Made by a program: the position numbers and the translations under genes. From the NCBI RefSeq assembly GCF_000315625.1, contig NW_005434447.1:1-58980 (forward strand): 58,980 nt of DNA, in the 5' to 3' direction. Source of the stretch: Guillardia theta CCMP2712 (lineage: Eukaryota > Cryptophyceae > Pyrenomonadales > Geminigeraceae). Within the stretch, counting starts at the first letter, position 1. Every line of letters begins with the position of its first letter. The notes under the pieces were generated by a model. The model saw only the letters and a program-made list of their open reading frames with translations, was not told the DNA's origin and ran no database searches. This document shows, one piece after another, positions 9,753-18,959 of the stretch.

Positions 9753-10406
9753 ATGGTCCGAGGTTTACGGGGGTGTGGGCTTTCGAGTTCGTCGCATGCG
9801 TCCGAGGTCTATGCCATGAGCCCAATCCAGGAGGCGATGAACGGCATATCCATGGTGGTTCCGACGGTGGTGCTGGGGCTGGATGCCTGGACGACGGGGG
9901 ATTGGCATGTGACGGTGCTGCTGCTGGGGAGCTGCATGCACCTTCCGGTTTCGTTCACGTACCACCTGAGTGTGGCGTGCGGGCGGTACAGGGACAGGCT
10001 GGACAATGACATGAGGCGGCTGGACCAGAGCATGCAGCACGTGGTGGGGACCCTGTACTGCTTTGCGCTGTCGGGGTCGTTGTGGTACATGATAGCGAAC
10101 GCGGTGTTCAACGGGGTGAGTGTCGTGAAGCTGTGGGATGCGAGGACGTCGAACGACGGGAGGCGATGGGTGCGGGTGATGGTCAGCATGCTGCTCTACA
10201 CGGGGCCGGTGATATGGAGGGGGGACTACTGGAACTACGGTGTGGTTGTTGCGAGCATGGCCCTGTGTGGAGTCTGCTTTGTGCCTAGGGTTAACTGTGG
10301 GGTTTTCTCGGGCTGGGGGCACACGATGTTTCACGTGATTCTTGGTTTCTACGCGAGTGCGCTGGCTAGGTCGGCTTTGAAGGTTGGGGGCATTGGCTCT
10401 ACGTGA
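9753..10406 (+). CDS. CREST-superfamily multi-pass membrane protein (putative metal-dependent hydrolase)
   Basis: The product has 217 residues and about six to seven hydrophobic segments. It shows the CREST signature (alkaline ceramidase, PAQR receptor, Per1, SID-1, TMEM8): S67-x3-H71 in SFTYH at the end of the second hydrophobic stretch, D91 in LDQSMQHV, and H190-x3-H194 in GHTMFHVILG in the last segment. In that superfamily the three His and the Asp hold a metal, and several members cleave lipid amide bonds. The spacing and order fit well, and the length is slightly short for the group. Which subfamily is unclear; ceramidase-like and TMEM8-like are both possible. It is the first gene of the GC-rich region and precedes a run of glycan enzymes, so a role in membrane lipid or GPI-anchor remodelling is plausible inference. 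Confidence 0.75.
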   Translation: MVRGLRGCGLSSSSHASEVYAMSPIQEAMNGISMVVPTVVLGLDAWTTGDWHVTVLLLGSCMHLPVSFTYHLSVACGRYRDRLDNDMRRLDQSMQHVVGTLYCFALSGSLWYMIANAVFNGVSVVKLWDARTSNDGRRWVRVMVSMLLYTGPVIWRGDYWNYGVVVASMALCGVCFVPRVNCGVFSGWGHTMFHVILGFYASALARSALKVGGIGST

Positions 10407-10529
10407 CAGTGAATCCGAGAAATGAACTCCCAGGTCCCAGGTCCCAGGCCCCCACGGTCAACATTTGTCACCAAACCAATATTTATGATGAGTGTTCAAT
10501 CGTCTAAGTCAGGGTGTTGTCACCGAAAC

Positions 10530-10943
10530 ATGGATGACGAAGCCAACTACGCGCCGAAGCACAAGTGGGCGAAGAGGGTGGCTGCAGCGGGGCTAGCGGG
10601 GCTTGCCGGGTACGGGACGTACGAGTTTATGCAGCCGGACAAACAGTTACTCCGCCATGTCACGTATGGAGTGGGCACGGGGGCGCTGCTCGGTGCGGGC
10701 TCGAGTCTCTTATTCGAAGACTCGCCTTTCTTAACAGGCTATGTGGCTGGAGGGGTGGGAGCGGGGGCAGCGTCAGTGCTTGGGAGCGGTGTTTGGGGGC
10801 TGTCGAGGAATGGTTATCGCGGAGTGAAGGCGCTCGTGGACCTTGCGAAACCGCCGGTAACCCAGACGGGGGCTTGCATGCCATGCGGGGTCCCGAGGAG
10901 TAGATTGTGCAGGGAATGCATGCAGGGTTTGTACCATTCATAA
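10530..10943 (+). CDS. Small glycine-zipper-like membrane protein
   Basis: The first good ATG (MDDEANYAPKHKWAKR) gives 137 residues. A basic start precedes a hydrophobic stretch with alternating Gly/Ala (AAAGLAGLAGYGTYEF). A second, longer one has a Gly every three to four residues (GTGALLGAGSSLLF and GYVAGGVGAGAASVLGSG), followed by a C-terminal cluster of cysteines (CMPCG, LCREC). The GxxxG pattern suggests packed membrane helices. The 24383 gene has a similar mix of a Cys pair and a Gly-rich helix. No named family is recognised. Confidence 0.55.
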   Translation: MDDEANYAPKHKWAKRVAAAGLAGLAGYGTYEFMQPDKQLLRHVTYGVGTGALLGAGSSLLFEDSPFLTGYVAGGVGAGAASVLGSGVWGLSRNGYRGVKALVDLAKPPVTQTGACMPCGVPRSRLCRECMQGLYHS

Positions 10944-10986
10944 CATAAAGAAACGAGTTTTTTCAAAACAAAACGATTTCATTCAT

Positions 10987-11196
10987 TCATTGCATTGATG
11001 ACGATGGGGTGAAGAGGGATGGGAGTTTTGGATGTTGGTCATCATTCATGCTCTTCCAGCGAGTGTAAAAGTTTATGAGGCAGGGATCTGGGGGCTTTGC
11101 AGGTTTGTGTTTCTGCCGCGCGTTGACGACGTTAGCCAGGAGTTGTTGTCCATCGCTCAAGACAAAGACTGTGTGATTACCCTTGTCAAATTTCAT
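10987..11196 (-). CDS. Small hypothetical protein (69 aa)
   Basis: The frame starts at an ATG (MKFDKGNHTVFVL) with a TATATGG box about 90 bases upstream on the same strand, leaving room for a leader of about 60 bases. It is basic in the middle (NARQKHKPAKPPDP). No domain is recognised. The opposite-strand frames here are less protein-like. Confidence 0.4.
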   Translation of the reverse strand: MKFDKGNHTVFVLSDGQQLLANVVNARQKHKPAKPPDPCLINFYTRWKSMNDDQHPKLPSLFTPSSSMQ

Positions 11197-11496
11197 GTCT
11201 GTTGATCCCCATGTGGATGTGCTCGAGAGCTCACGTGGGGTGGTGGGGCGTATCGCTAGACGGGATTTCGGCCCCCGTTTGCCATATATACGGATGCTTT
11301 GTTTGCTGGTCTCATTCGGCCATCCGCAGGGAGGAGGACCAATGTGTGTATGCGCCGAGAGCGACGAAGGCGTGCCATATCTGGTGGCTTGCGGCGAGGT
11401 TTGATGTGAGTCGGTGTATTTGAATTCAGCGAGAGGAGACTGACTCCACTGGGAGTGATTGATTTTTTTTTGGGGTGGGGTTCATGTGCCGTGCTT

Positions 11497-12591
11497 TTAC
11501 ACAACATATTCGGTCATGATTTTGGAGAGTAGCACATCATCTCGATGGGAGCATGCGACATTGCTCCAAGATTTTACCTTTTCGTACGAGGGGGACCAGC
11601 ATGAAGTTATTCTGATCAACCTCCCGTCATTGGTAGCCCAGAAGCAGTCGTACGACAGAGTATCGAGGAGGTCGATGACGTCTTTCAGGGATATCTTCGA
11701 CCAATGTCCAACACCGTGGTTCTCGAACTGCACGTAGCTCGGCTTGAAGGTCATGATCGACTTCACCGCACCGATCAGGACCAACGCATCGTTCCCTTCC
11801 GTGTCGATCTTTGGGGTGGACAAAGGTCATCGCGTGGCGAATGAATGGGAAGAGTACCTTCAAGACGTCGATGCGACGGATGCCCTCTGTCCGTACAAAC
11901 TGATCGACTGTCGTCACTCTCACGTCGTAGAAGGACTTGTAATCGCTGTGGTCGGTGTCGATGCCCACGCTCTCGACCCCCGAGGGTATCACGGGGAACT
12001 TTGCAGTGGCGGGGACTGCCGAGCTGGAGAATGCGAGGTTGAAGACCTTGAGACCCTTGATGCCCAGGTCCCTCGCGAGCTTTTCTACGGGGGCCGCATT
12101 CTCTCGTGCGGCATCGATGCAGTAGTGAGATAATTCACTGTCTTCCTGCCGGCTCTCTTGATGCGGTCCCAGAGCGCCATGTCCATGGGGCATGCGGTGC
12201 TGCCCATTTGGATGTGCTTCATCCATGAGACGACATCGACGGATGGGTCTCCGGTGTACGCCCGCACGTTTGTGATGGCGTCGGTCCCTTTATTGCAACC
12301 GATCTCAATGTACACAAAGGCGTGTGAGCTTTTCTTGGACTGCCAGTCCCAGTACCACCTCTCAGTGGGGCAATTGGTGGGTGAGGATCTGAGGGCGAGG
12401 GCGTTGTTTCGCAGTTCGGTGTCTGAGCAAGGGGGGTTTTGCTTCCAGTGCTGGATCCAGTCGGTTTTGGTGTGTGCTGTGGGCTTGGGTTGCGTGCAGG
12501 GGCTGCCCACGTGGTGATGTCCCCAAAAGAGGTATGCCACAACCAGGATGGGGGAGAGAAGGAAGGGGTAGATCGGGGTGGCGAACTTCAT
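11497..12591 (-). CDS. FkbM-family methyltransferase, type II membrane protein
   Basis: The N-terminus (MKFATPIYPFLLSPILVVAYLF) is a signal anchor. VYIEIGCNKGTD is the SAM-binding motif I. YCIDAARENAAPVEKL and, across an intron, IDVLK|IDTEGND are hallmark FkbM (Methyltransf_21) blocks, followed by VQFENHG. The 49-bp intron at 11809-11857 (GTACTC...AAAG) restores the IDTEGND motif exactly. A second join, near 12140-12150, needs a frame change of one to two bases just before YCIDAAR (a tctc stretch), which I cannot resolve as an intron. FkbM enzymes O-methylate sugars or related groups; in algae many are Golgi-anchored. Spliced length is about 347 residues. It sits next to a glycosyltransferase on the same strand. 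Confidence 0.85.
11809..11857 (-). other. 49-bp spliceosomal intron in the FkbM gene
   Basis: GTACTC at the 5' side and CCCCAAAG at the 3' side, phase 0. Removal joins IDVLK to IDTEGND, the diagnostic FkbM motif. This makes it one of the best supported introns in the window. Confidence 0.88.
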
Positions 12592-12669
12592 TCTGAGAGC
12601 GCGCTGGAGCGATGCACGGGGGTGGTTGGCACTGGTCTTGTTTCCGATCTTTTTTTGTGAGGCAGGAGA

Positions 12670-13827
12670 TCAAAATCTCTGCCGTTTGGCCAACACAGAC
12701 CTGAAGGCGTGAAACTGTGTGGGTTTGGCCTCGACGAGGACCGATGCAAAGCCTTTGGCGCTACCTTGGAAGTGAACGCTTTTGATCCTCTTCCTCTCCT
12801 TTTGCTCGGAATCCCAGGCCGTCAATGTATCCCGGTCGAGCACGAACCCCTTGCGCGTGTGTGCATGCATGTGGTCGAACCCGAGGGCTACCAGGTCACA
12901 GGCCCTGGATCGGTTGGCGGGCTTGGGGAGCGGCAGTGAGGCGGGGGACGAGACGAGCGAGGCGAGCCCTGGGTCTGCGGAGATGGCGAAGAGGAACCAG
13001 AGGGACATGTCGCAGACGTACGGGGCGATCCGCTCCTTGGTTGTCAAGAGCGCCATGACCTGGGGGCTGCTATAGATTCGGAGGACGAAGCGGAGGAATT
13101 GCATGAGGACCTGCTGATCGAGCAGCGCAGTCCCGGCCCAGACCACCCAGAAGTAGCTCTCGAATGTTTGCTTGGGGATGCTGACGAGGTAGTCGCAAGA
13201 CTTGGGCAGTTTCAGGTCGCTGACACGGGTGAGGAGCGCCACGTCGGTGTCGGTGTAGAAGACCCTTTGGAGATGGCGGTCGAGGGCGAATGCAGCGATG
13301 TAGAAGAACCTCTCGATGTTCTCCCGCTCCCATGGCTCCTTGAGCCCCCATGGCTTATAGGACTGCCTGAAGGTTCGGAGCATCTCGAAGACTTCCGCCT
13401 GCCTTTCGACGAGGGCATCCATGTCCACGAACTCAGCGCCGGGGGAACCCGCGTGTTGGAATGCGGTGGTTGCATCCGTGAGGATGACGACACGGTTCCC
13501 GTGGAAGTCGGAGGCGAAAGCGGTCTGCCACATGTATGTGTCAGGGGGGCGGCCGGCTGTCATCCTGTGCACCATGAGGTGGGGGGGTCCGTCCTGCGTG
13601 GCGGGGGGTTCTTTCATGCGGTTGGCTCGTCCCTGGACGGTGTTTTGGTCCCATGAGCTGTTGGACTCTACCAAGGTGCCCTCCTGTGCCTGTGATTTTG
13701 GAGGGGGTTGGGCATTTTCGAAGATGTTGAAGAGAAGGAAGGCAGCTACCAGCCCGACTGTGACTTGGGGCATGATGGACTTTGAACGCTTCTTCCACAT
13801 CCCGAGGTGTATGGCGCGGAGATTCAT
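12670..13827 (-). CDS. GT-A type glycosyltransferase with DxD motif, type II membrane protein
   Basis: I choose the ATG at 13827 because it has a GCCGCCATGA context and immediately precedes the membrane anchor (residues 20-36, VTVGLVAAFLLFNIF). The product has 385 residues. A stem rich in Pro/Gln leads to a catalytic domain: WQTAFASDFHGNRVVILTD, then LQRVFYTDTDVALLTRV with DTD at residues 193-195 (metal and nucleotide-sugar binding in GT-A folds), FWVVWAGTALLDQQ, and YVCDMSLWFLF. The layout resembles Golgi nucleotide-sugar transferases of the DUF/GT type common in algae. Sugar specificity cannot be read. It is single-exon and lies directly upstream of the FkbM gene on the same strand, 78 bases apart. 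Confidence 0.7.
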   Translation of the reverse strand: MNLRAIHLGMWKKRSKSIMPQVTVGLVAAFLLFNIFENAQPPPKSQAQEGTLVESNSSWDQNTVQGRANRMKEPPATQDGPPHLMVHRMTAGRPPDTYMWQTAFASDFHGNRVVILTDATTAFQHAGSPGAEFVDMDALVERQAEVFEMLRTFRQSYKPWGLKEPWERENIERFFYIAAFALDRHLQRVFYTDTDVALLTRVSDLKLPKSCDYLVSIPKQTFESYFWVVWAGTALLDQQVLMQFLRFVLRIYSSPQVMALLTTKERIAPYVCDMSLWFLFAISADPGLASLVSSPASLPLPKPANRSRACDLVALGFDHMHAHTRKGFVLDRDTLTAWDSEQKERKRIKSVHFQGSAKGFASVLVEAKPTQFHAFRSVLAKRQRF

Positions 13828-13895
13828 GGCGGCTGGGTCTTGATTTGTGCTCTTCAGGGATCCGGGGAGTTTGCTTTTTTTTTTTGCTTGGGGAG

Positions 13896-14258
13896 CTACC
13901 GGAGGTTGCAGCACACCTCGCAGAAACCGTCGAGGACTCCCTTGATGCATGGCAGGCACAGAAGGATTTCAAGGAACCCACAGATGCAGCCTGATACACC
14001 ACTCTTGTCTGGTTGGAAGTTGTCCGAGCCCGGGTAGTGGTAGTGGATGTGAAACCTGGTTTGGTCGGTATAGGCGGGGTGATTGAGATACATGGTGTTC
14101 AGGGGGTACTGTGTTGATCGGCCACTGATGGCTGTGGTCGAGGTGGCATCGTCGTCGAATGTCGAGTGGCTGTCGGACGAGTGGCTGTCATACGATGCGC
14201 GGGAGGAACTGGAGTAGAAAGGATAGGAGGTGAAGGCATGTTTTTTGGGTGTTGGCAT
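13896..14258 (-). CDS. Small protein with Cys-rich hydrophobic C-terminus
   Basis: The product has 120 residues: a Ser/Asp/Thr-rich N-terminal half (SSSSRASYDSHSSDSHS), Tyr/His-rich middle, and a last 30 residues with seven cysteines among hydrophobics (GCICGFLEILLCLPCI and FCEVCCNLR). This could be a palmitoylated membrane-associated tail or a small PLAC8/CYSTM-like module; neither is certain. It is divergent from the coiled-coil gene at 14446. Confidence 0.5.
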   Translation of the reverse strand: MPTPKKHAFTSYPFYSSSSRASYDSHSSDSHSTFDDDATSTTAISGRSTQYPLNTMYLNHPAYTDQTRFHIHYHYPGSDNFQPDKSGVSGCICGFLEILLCLPCIKGVLDGFCEVCCNLR

Positions 14259-14445
14259 GTCTGACTGAAGGAAGGGGAGGGGTTGTAACGTTCCCGTGTC
14301 CGGTAACGCCCGGTCGTGGAGAAAAAAAAAGGGTACATTTATGCTTTTTTTTGTTTTGTTTTTTTTGCAAAGTTACGCTCGTTTTTTTTTGGGGACAGTG
14401 AAGGAGTGGGGCAGCTTTCACGGGAGAGGAGGCGAGCGGAAGCGG

Positions 14446-15976
14446 ATGCTTGAGTGTACCATGGAGATGGAGATGCACCTTGAGATGATCCTTCAGGAGA
14501 ATGTGATGCTGAGGGGGCACGTGGGCAGTCTGCAGCAGGCGGTGTACGAGCGAGACCAGCAGATCGTCGAGTTGCAGCGGCAGTTCGATCAACTGCTGTC
14601 TGATTTCGACGAGCACGTTCAGGTGCGGGGAGGCTGCGTTGGGCTGGGTGAGGGGATGCAGGAATGCCTGGCGGTGAGGGAGAGGGAGCTCGAGGGGACG
14701 CGGGAGGAGCTTCGCCGTCATGAGGAGGCGAGGATGAATGAGGGGTCGAAGGGGGATGAGGTGTTGAAGGGGGTGATGGAGTGTTTGGCGGCGAGGGAGG
14801 GGGAGCTCGAGGGCGTGCGGGAGGAGTTGACGGGGGAGCGGAGGAGCAACTGCGCGTTGAGGGAGGCTTTGAGGAAGCAGGAGGATGAATATAAGCAGAG
14901 CGTCGAGAGGGGGTCGAGGGAGTCGAAGGAGCTGGAGAGGTTGCTACGTGAAGCGCAGAGGCAGCTGGAGTCTGTGACGTTTCAGAACCAGAAGCATAAG
15001 GGGGAGAAGATCTCGTTGGAGGCACAGCATTCAGATCTTCTGGCCATCAACAACTCTCTTGTTCACAAGAATTCGGAGATCGAGAGGCTGATGGAGGATC
15101 TGCGAGGGAGGGTTTCGCAGCTGGAGAGGCAGGAGGTATGGAGATCTCTCTTCTCGGTTTTGTGGCTGACTGTGCTGTGTTTACGTCTCTTTGCGGGGCG
15201 TGCGTGGGGCGTGAAACAGAAGAGGATGAAGGAAATCATCAAGAGCCTGAGCCAGAGGGTGAACGATCGGGAGAGGAGGTGCAAAATCCTTCACGACTCG
15301 ACGAGGGAGTTGATCTCGCAGAACCACGCGTTGACTGAGGAGAAGAGGCTCTTGGATGTGGGGACAAGATGCTTCTTCAATCTCCCTCGTTGTTTCGCTG
15401 ACTGGGATGGTCAGGTCGCGCTGACATCCGTCATCAACAAGTGCATGATGAAGGGAGGGTGTGGATCGACTGCTGGTATCCATCGATGTTGTGTTCTGAC
15501 GGGTGTGGAAGGTACCTGGAGAAGCACAGGGGTGGCGCCGAGGATTCGGGTGATTCCAAAGCACCGATGAATCCGTTGGCATGGTCGCTGGAGACCATGG
15601 CCCTGGAGGTGTGTTTTTTCGTCGCTTTTGCAGTGGCCAGTGCAGAGGGAGATCGTTGACTGGGGATGGGTGCGCAGATCAGTCAGATCAAGCTGCTGCT
15701 GATGGAGGCCATCACGGAGCTCTGCATTGATCTGCGGGTGGACTGTTTTGGTATGTATGACCTCGTGGATTGGGTGCACAGCAGCACGCTGGGGGACCGT
15801 GGGAAGGTTTGTGCGGGGTGAAGAAAGGGAAGATTCTCGTCTGCAAGAAAGAGACGTGCCTCGCGCATGGGGGACTGTCGATCTGCTGTGCCTCGTGCTA
15901 CTTCTGCCATGCCGGTGCGCATGGGATTGGGGGCTACGAGGACGAGGACCTGTTGAATCTTTTGAATGCGATATGA
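14446..15976 (+). CDS. Five-exon coiled-coil protein with Cys-rich C-terminus
   Basis: Exon 1 (14446-15135) encodes a long heptad-rich coiled coil (LQQAVYERDQQIVELQRQFDQL; two similar EGELEGVREEL blocks). Introns of 84, 53, 69 and 56 bp (15136-15219, 15389-15441, 15609-15677, 15751-15806) are all GT-AG and phase-compatible. Removing them links frames that otherwise look unrelated into one protein: coiled coil, then VWIDCWYPSMLCSDGC, LLLMEAITELCIDLRVDCF, and a tail with CKKETC, CCASCYFCH and a final acidic helix. The second intron has competing 3' sites and is the least sure. No family is recognised; the Cys/His tail could bind zinc. Spliced length is about 422 residues. Confidence 0.65.
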
Positions 15977-16183
15977 CGAATCGGTGCGATGGAGGATGGT
16001 CGTGACTATCATGCGAGAGCTGTAGTGTGTAGCAGCGAGCTCTGACCGAGAGAGTGCGGTGTGCCTTGAGAGAGTGAACGAACGAACGGAGATTTTGTTT
16101 TGGGAGAATATTACACAAGAAAAAAAAAGAAAGATTTGTGCCAGAGGGCCCTGCATCCCATCCCCGACTTTGTACAAAGACAC

Positions 16184-18358
16184 ATGAATAGGCTGGGGGC
16201 TGCTGTATTGGCCCTGACGACCTGCGCGCTGCTATGCTTTTGCACAGTCCTGCTCTTCAAGCTGCCAGCTGACCCGCCAAAGCACCCGGACTACCCGGCG
16301 AAGCTGGCGAGCCCCAAATCCGAACCTTTGAAGCCGAGCAAAGGCTCTGAGAAGGAGCCCCTCATCCCGACCGGGGCATCGACGGCAGAGCACGACCGGG
16401 GCTCGCAGGGGGGCAGCAGATTGCGCCAGAGAATCACGAGCATCGGGGGAGGGTACAGGGAGAGGCTGCTGCAGCTCACCGATGGCTGCGGGGAGATATG
16501 CGACACGGACATGAAGGGCAGGCCCTCGCTCTTCCAACCGGCACTCCGACCGCTCGCGTCCCGTGGGCCCAGCCCCTCACATCCCCCCGGAGCTGATGCC
16601 CTTCTTCACGTACCGGGGGAGGGTGAGGTTTCAGCCCTCGGAGATGTTGAACCAGCAATACCACAGCGGCGACGCCAGGCTCCCGGTGTGGGAGGAGTCG
16701 GTGATCGACGGGTGGGCGGAGCAGTGCAGGCAGGGCACGCAGCCGGGGAACTACGGCGTGTCTGAGACCAAGCACGTGATGCAGGGGCTGATGCAGATGA
16801 ACCGAACCGTGAAGGGGGGCCACGTGCTGGTGCTGGGGTCCGAGAACCCCTGGGTGGAAGCCTGCGTTCTGGCCGCCGGCGCGAAGCGAGTGACCACGCT
16901 AGAGTACGGGAAGATCCACAGCAGGCACCCAAGGGTGGGCACGGTGACCCCCGCTGAGGCATTCGACCTTTTCCAGCGGGGCAGGCTGGGGCCGTTCGAC
17001 GCCGTCGTCACGTTCTCATCGGTGGAGCACAGCGGCCTCGGGCGGTATGGGGACGATCTCAACCCCTTCGGGGATTTGCAGGCCATCGCCAAGGCATGGT
17101 GCATATGCAGGGAAGGGGGGCAGATGCTGCTGGGAGTGGGTAACGGCCACGACGGTCTGACACCCGCCCTCGTCCCTCGTGCCGATCGCTGACCGACGTT
17201 TCCACAGGCATTGAGTTCAACCTGCATCGCAAGTACGGGCCCGTCATGTTCCCACACCTGACCGCCAACTGGCAACAAGAGTGGCGAGCTTCCGATGGGG
17301 GCCAGCGGGTGCATGTCTTCCGGTACACCCCCCGCCCTGTTGTCTGACACGGTGACCGAGCGAGCTGCAGGAAGGAGCGACTCGGCAAGGGCGAGCCCGT
17401 CGCCGCAAGCCCATGTCCCCGATTCGCGTTCATAGGGCATTGCACCCTGTGTGGGCTGGGCCACCGCATGGGGGACCTTGGGCTATCTCTCCTGTTTGCC
17501 AGGTCGCTCAACGCCACACCGGTCTTTGAGGTCTCGAAGTTCCAGGTTCCGGGGTCGCACGGCGGGTACGGCGGCATCCCCGCGTTCGCAAACCTCCTCG
17601 ATGTCATGGAGCCGGACACCGTTGTCAAGACCATGCCCGGGATCCGGGAGGTCTCGATAGCGCACTGGGACGACGAATCGGAGATCGACGACAAGAGGGG
17701 GCTCTGCAACGTCCTTTTCCGGTCCTGCGACACATGCTGCTTGGGGGGCCCCTCGTGCCTGATGCTGCCGAACGGGGCCTATCGCGTTCTCTCCGATTTC
17801 ATACGACCGCGCTTCGAGCTGACCGAGGCAGGCCGAGGCCACAGGCATTGGGCGATGCCCTCGGGGGACAGCTCGTGCGTCTCCGTCGTGGTCCACGTGC
17901 GCACAGGCGACCTCTCGACGGGGTGCCAGGGGGACCCACCCCTGGCCAAGAGGATGCTGCGAGACCTGGCGACCGTCCTCTCGACCTGTGTCCGAGCCCT
18001 CTACACCCTGCAGGCACCCCCACCGGATCAGGGTTGCCTCGACAGGCTCTGCGGCCGGGACAGAGAGTACAACTGCTCCGTCGCCCTGCTCCAAGACCCC
18101 ATGGAGTCCATCCGGGCGATGCTGTCCGCCGACGTCCTGGTCTCCACCGGCAGCTCGATGCCCGTGATCCCTGCAGCCATGTCGAGGTGGCTGGTCCACG
18201 TATCCTCTTTACCCAAGGACGGTGTGAGAGGCTCGTTCCCACTCCCCGACGACTTTTGGTGGGACGAATCGTTCGTGGTGAGGGCAGCGGGGGACGACAC
18301 GAGAGGGAAGATGTGCGACAGGATCTCCAAACGGAGGAACAAGAGGGTGTGTGGGTGA
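16184..18358 (+). CDS. DUF268 domain fused to a fucosyltransferase-like domain, signal-anchored
   Basis: The start MNRLGAAVLALTTCALLCFCTVLLFKL is a type II anchor. After a stem, the DUF268 core is clear: GGHVLVLGSENPWVEACVLAAGAKRVTTLEYG and VTFSSVEHSGLGRYGDDLNP, then across a 68-bp intron (17140-17207) IEFNLHRKYGPVMFPHLTANWQQEW. DUF268 resembles SAM-dependent methyltransferases. A 48-bp GT-AG intron (17323-17370, with CTGAC branch) then connects in phase to FIGHCTLCGLGHRMGDLG, VVVHVRTGD and ADVLVSTGSSMPVI, which match the G-x-G-x-R, HxRxGD and DvLisgSS patterns of GT23/GT65/GT68-like fucosyltransferases. Without that splice, DUF268 ends at the TGA at 17345. A one-base frame change near 16560, at GGG, is also needed. 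Fused length is about 685 residues. Confidence 0.7.
17140..17207 (+). other. 68-bp intron inside the DUF268 domain
   Basis: GTAACG...CTGACCGACGTTTCCACAG; phase 1. It joins MLLGVG to IEFNLHRKYGP, a conserved DUF268 stretch, and has a canonical branch region. Confidence 0.88.
17323..17370 (+). other. 48-bp intron joining two enzyme domains
   Basis: GTACAC at 17323, CTGAC at 17344-17348, GCTGCAG ending at 17370; phase 2. It contains the only in-frame stop (TGA 17345-17347) between the DUF268 and the fucosyltransferase-like domain. Retention of this intron would give a stand-alone DUF268 protein. Confidence 0.65.
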
Positions 18359-18379
18359 AATCTATTTCAAATAAAATCG

Positions 18380-18784
18380 TCACAAATCAGAGTACTGGAA
18401 GATGTGCCTCTGGATGTCGAAGGTGATGGAGACGAATCTGTGCAGCTGGGCAATGAGGGGTTTGTCTAGTTCCGACAGGAGGCGGGAGGCGATGCACTGT
18501 TGGATGAGGTTGCAGATTTCGTCGAGTTTCTTGTATATCGATGGGTATTCATCCTTGCAATTGAGGGATTCCCTTGCGATCTCAAAGTCCTTGATGTCGT
18601 CAGAATGTTGGTTGAGGAAGTCAAGGGTGAAGGATAGGAGGACCTGGATCTCACCAATGTCTTGTTCGGTCAGGAGAGTGAGATCGATGTGGTCGCTGGT
18701 GAACTTGTCCCACTGCGATGACAATGCCTTAAAGATCATGCAGGCAATGCTATGCTTTGAGTCGAGCTCATTCTTTGGGCTCAT
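18380..18784 (-). CDS. Hypothetical helical protein (134 aa)
   Basis: I take the ATG at 18784 (MSPKNELDSKHS); the upstream frame is low-complexity and without a good start. The protein is helical throughout, with alternating hydrophobics (IGEIQVLLSFTLDFLNQH and LLSELDKPLIAQLHRF). There is no signal peptide and no recognised family. It converges on the fusion gene, 21 bases from its stop. The 24853 gene is another small acidic/helical minus-strand protein of similar style; homology is not evident. Confidence 0.55.
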   Translation of the reverse strand: MSPKNELDSKHSIACMIFKALSSQWDKFTSDHIDLTLLTEQDIGEIQVLLSFTLDFLNQHSDDIKDFEIARESLNCKDEYPSIYKKLDEICNLIQQCIASRLLSELDKPLIAQLHRFVSITFDIQRHIFQYSDL

Positions 18785-18959
18785 GGCTTTGGCGGTGTGA
18801 TGGTGGGATGGGGGATGGCGGAGGCGGTCGTTGGCTTGATTTTCTGGGGGACGGGTGAGTTTTTTTTCCGGTTTTGGACTCTGTTTTTTTGTGTTTCTGA
18901 AGGCAATCCGGAAGAAAACGTTTTTTTTTTGTTTGAGCGTCAGAGGAGACATCCGAACC

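Noticed and set aside
17345-17347. In-frame TGA as evidence of stop-codon reassignment or selenocysteine
   Set aside because: Many genes here end at TGA, and a phase-correct 48-bp intron removes this one; no recoding structure is visible.
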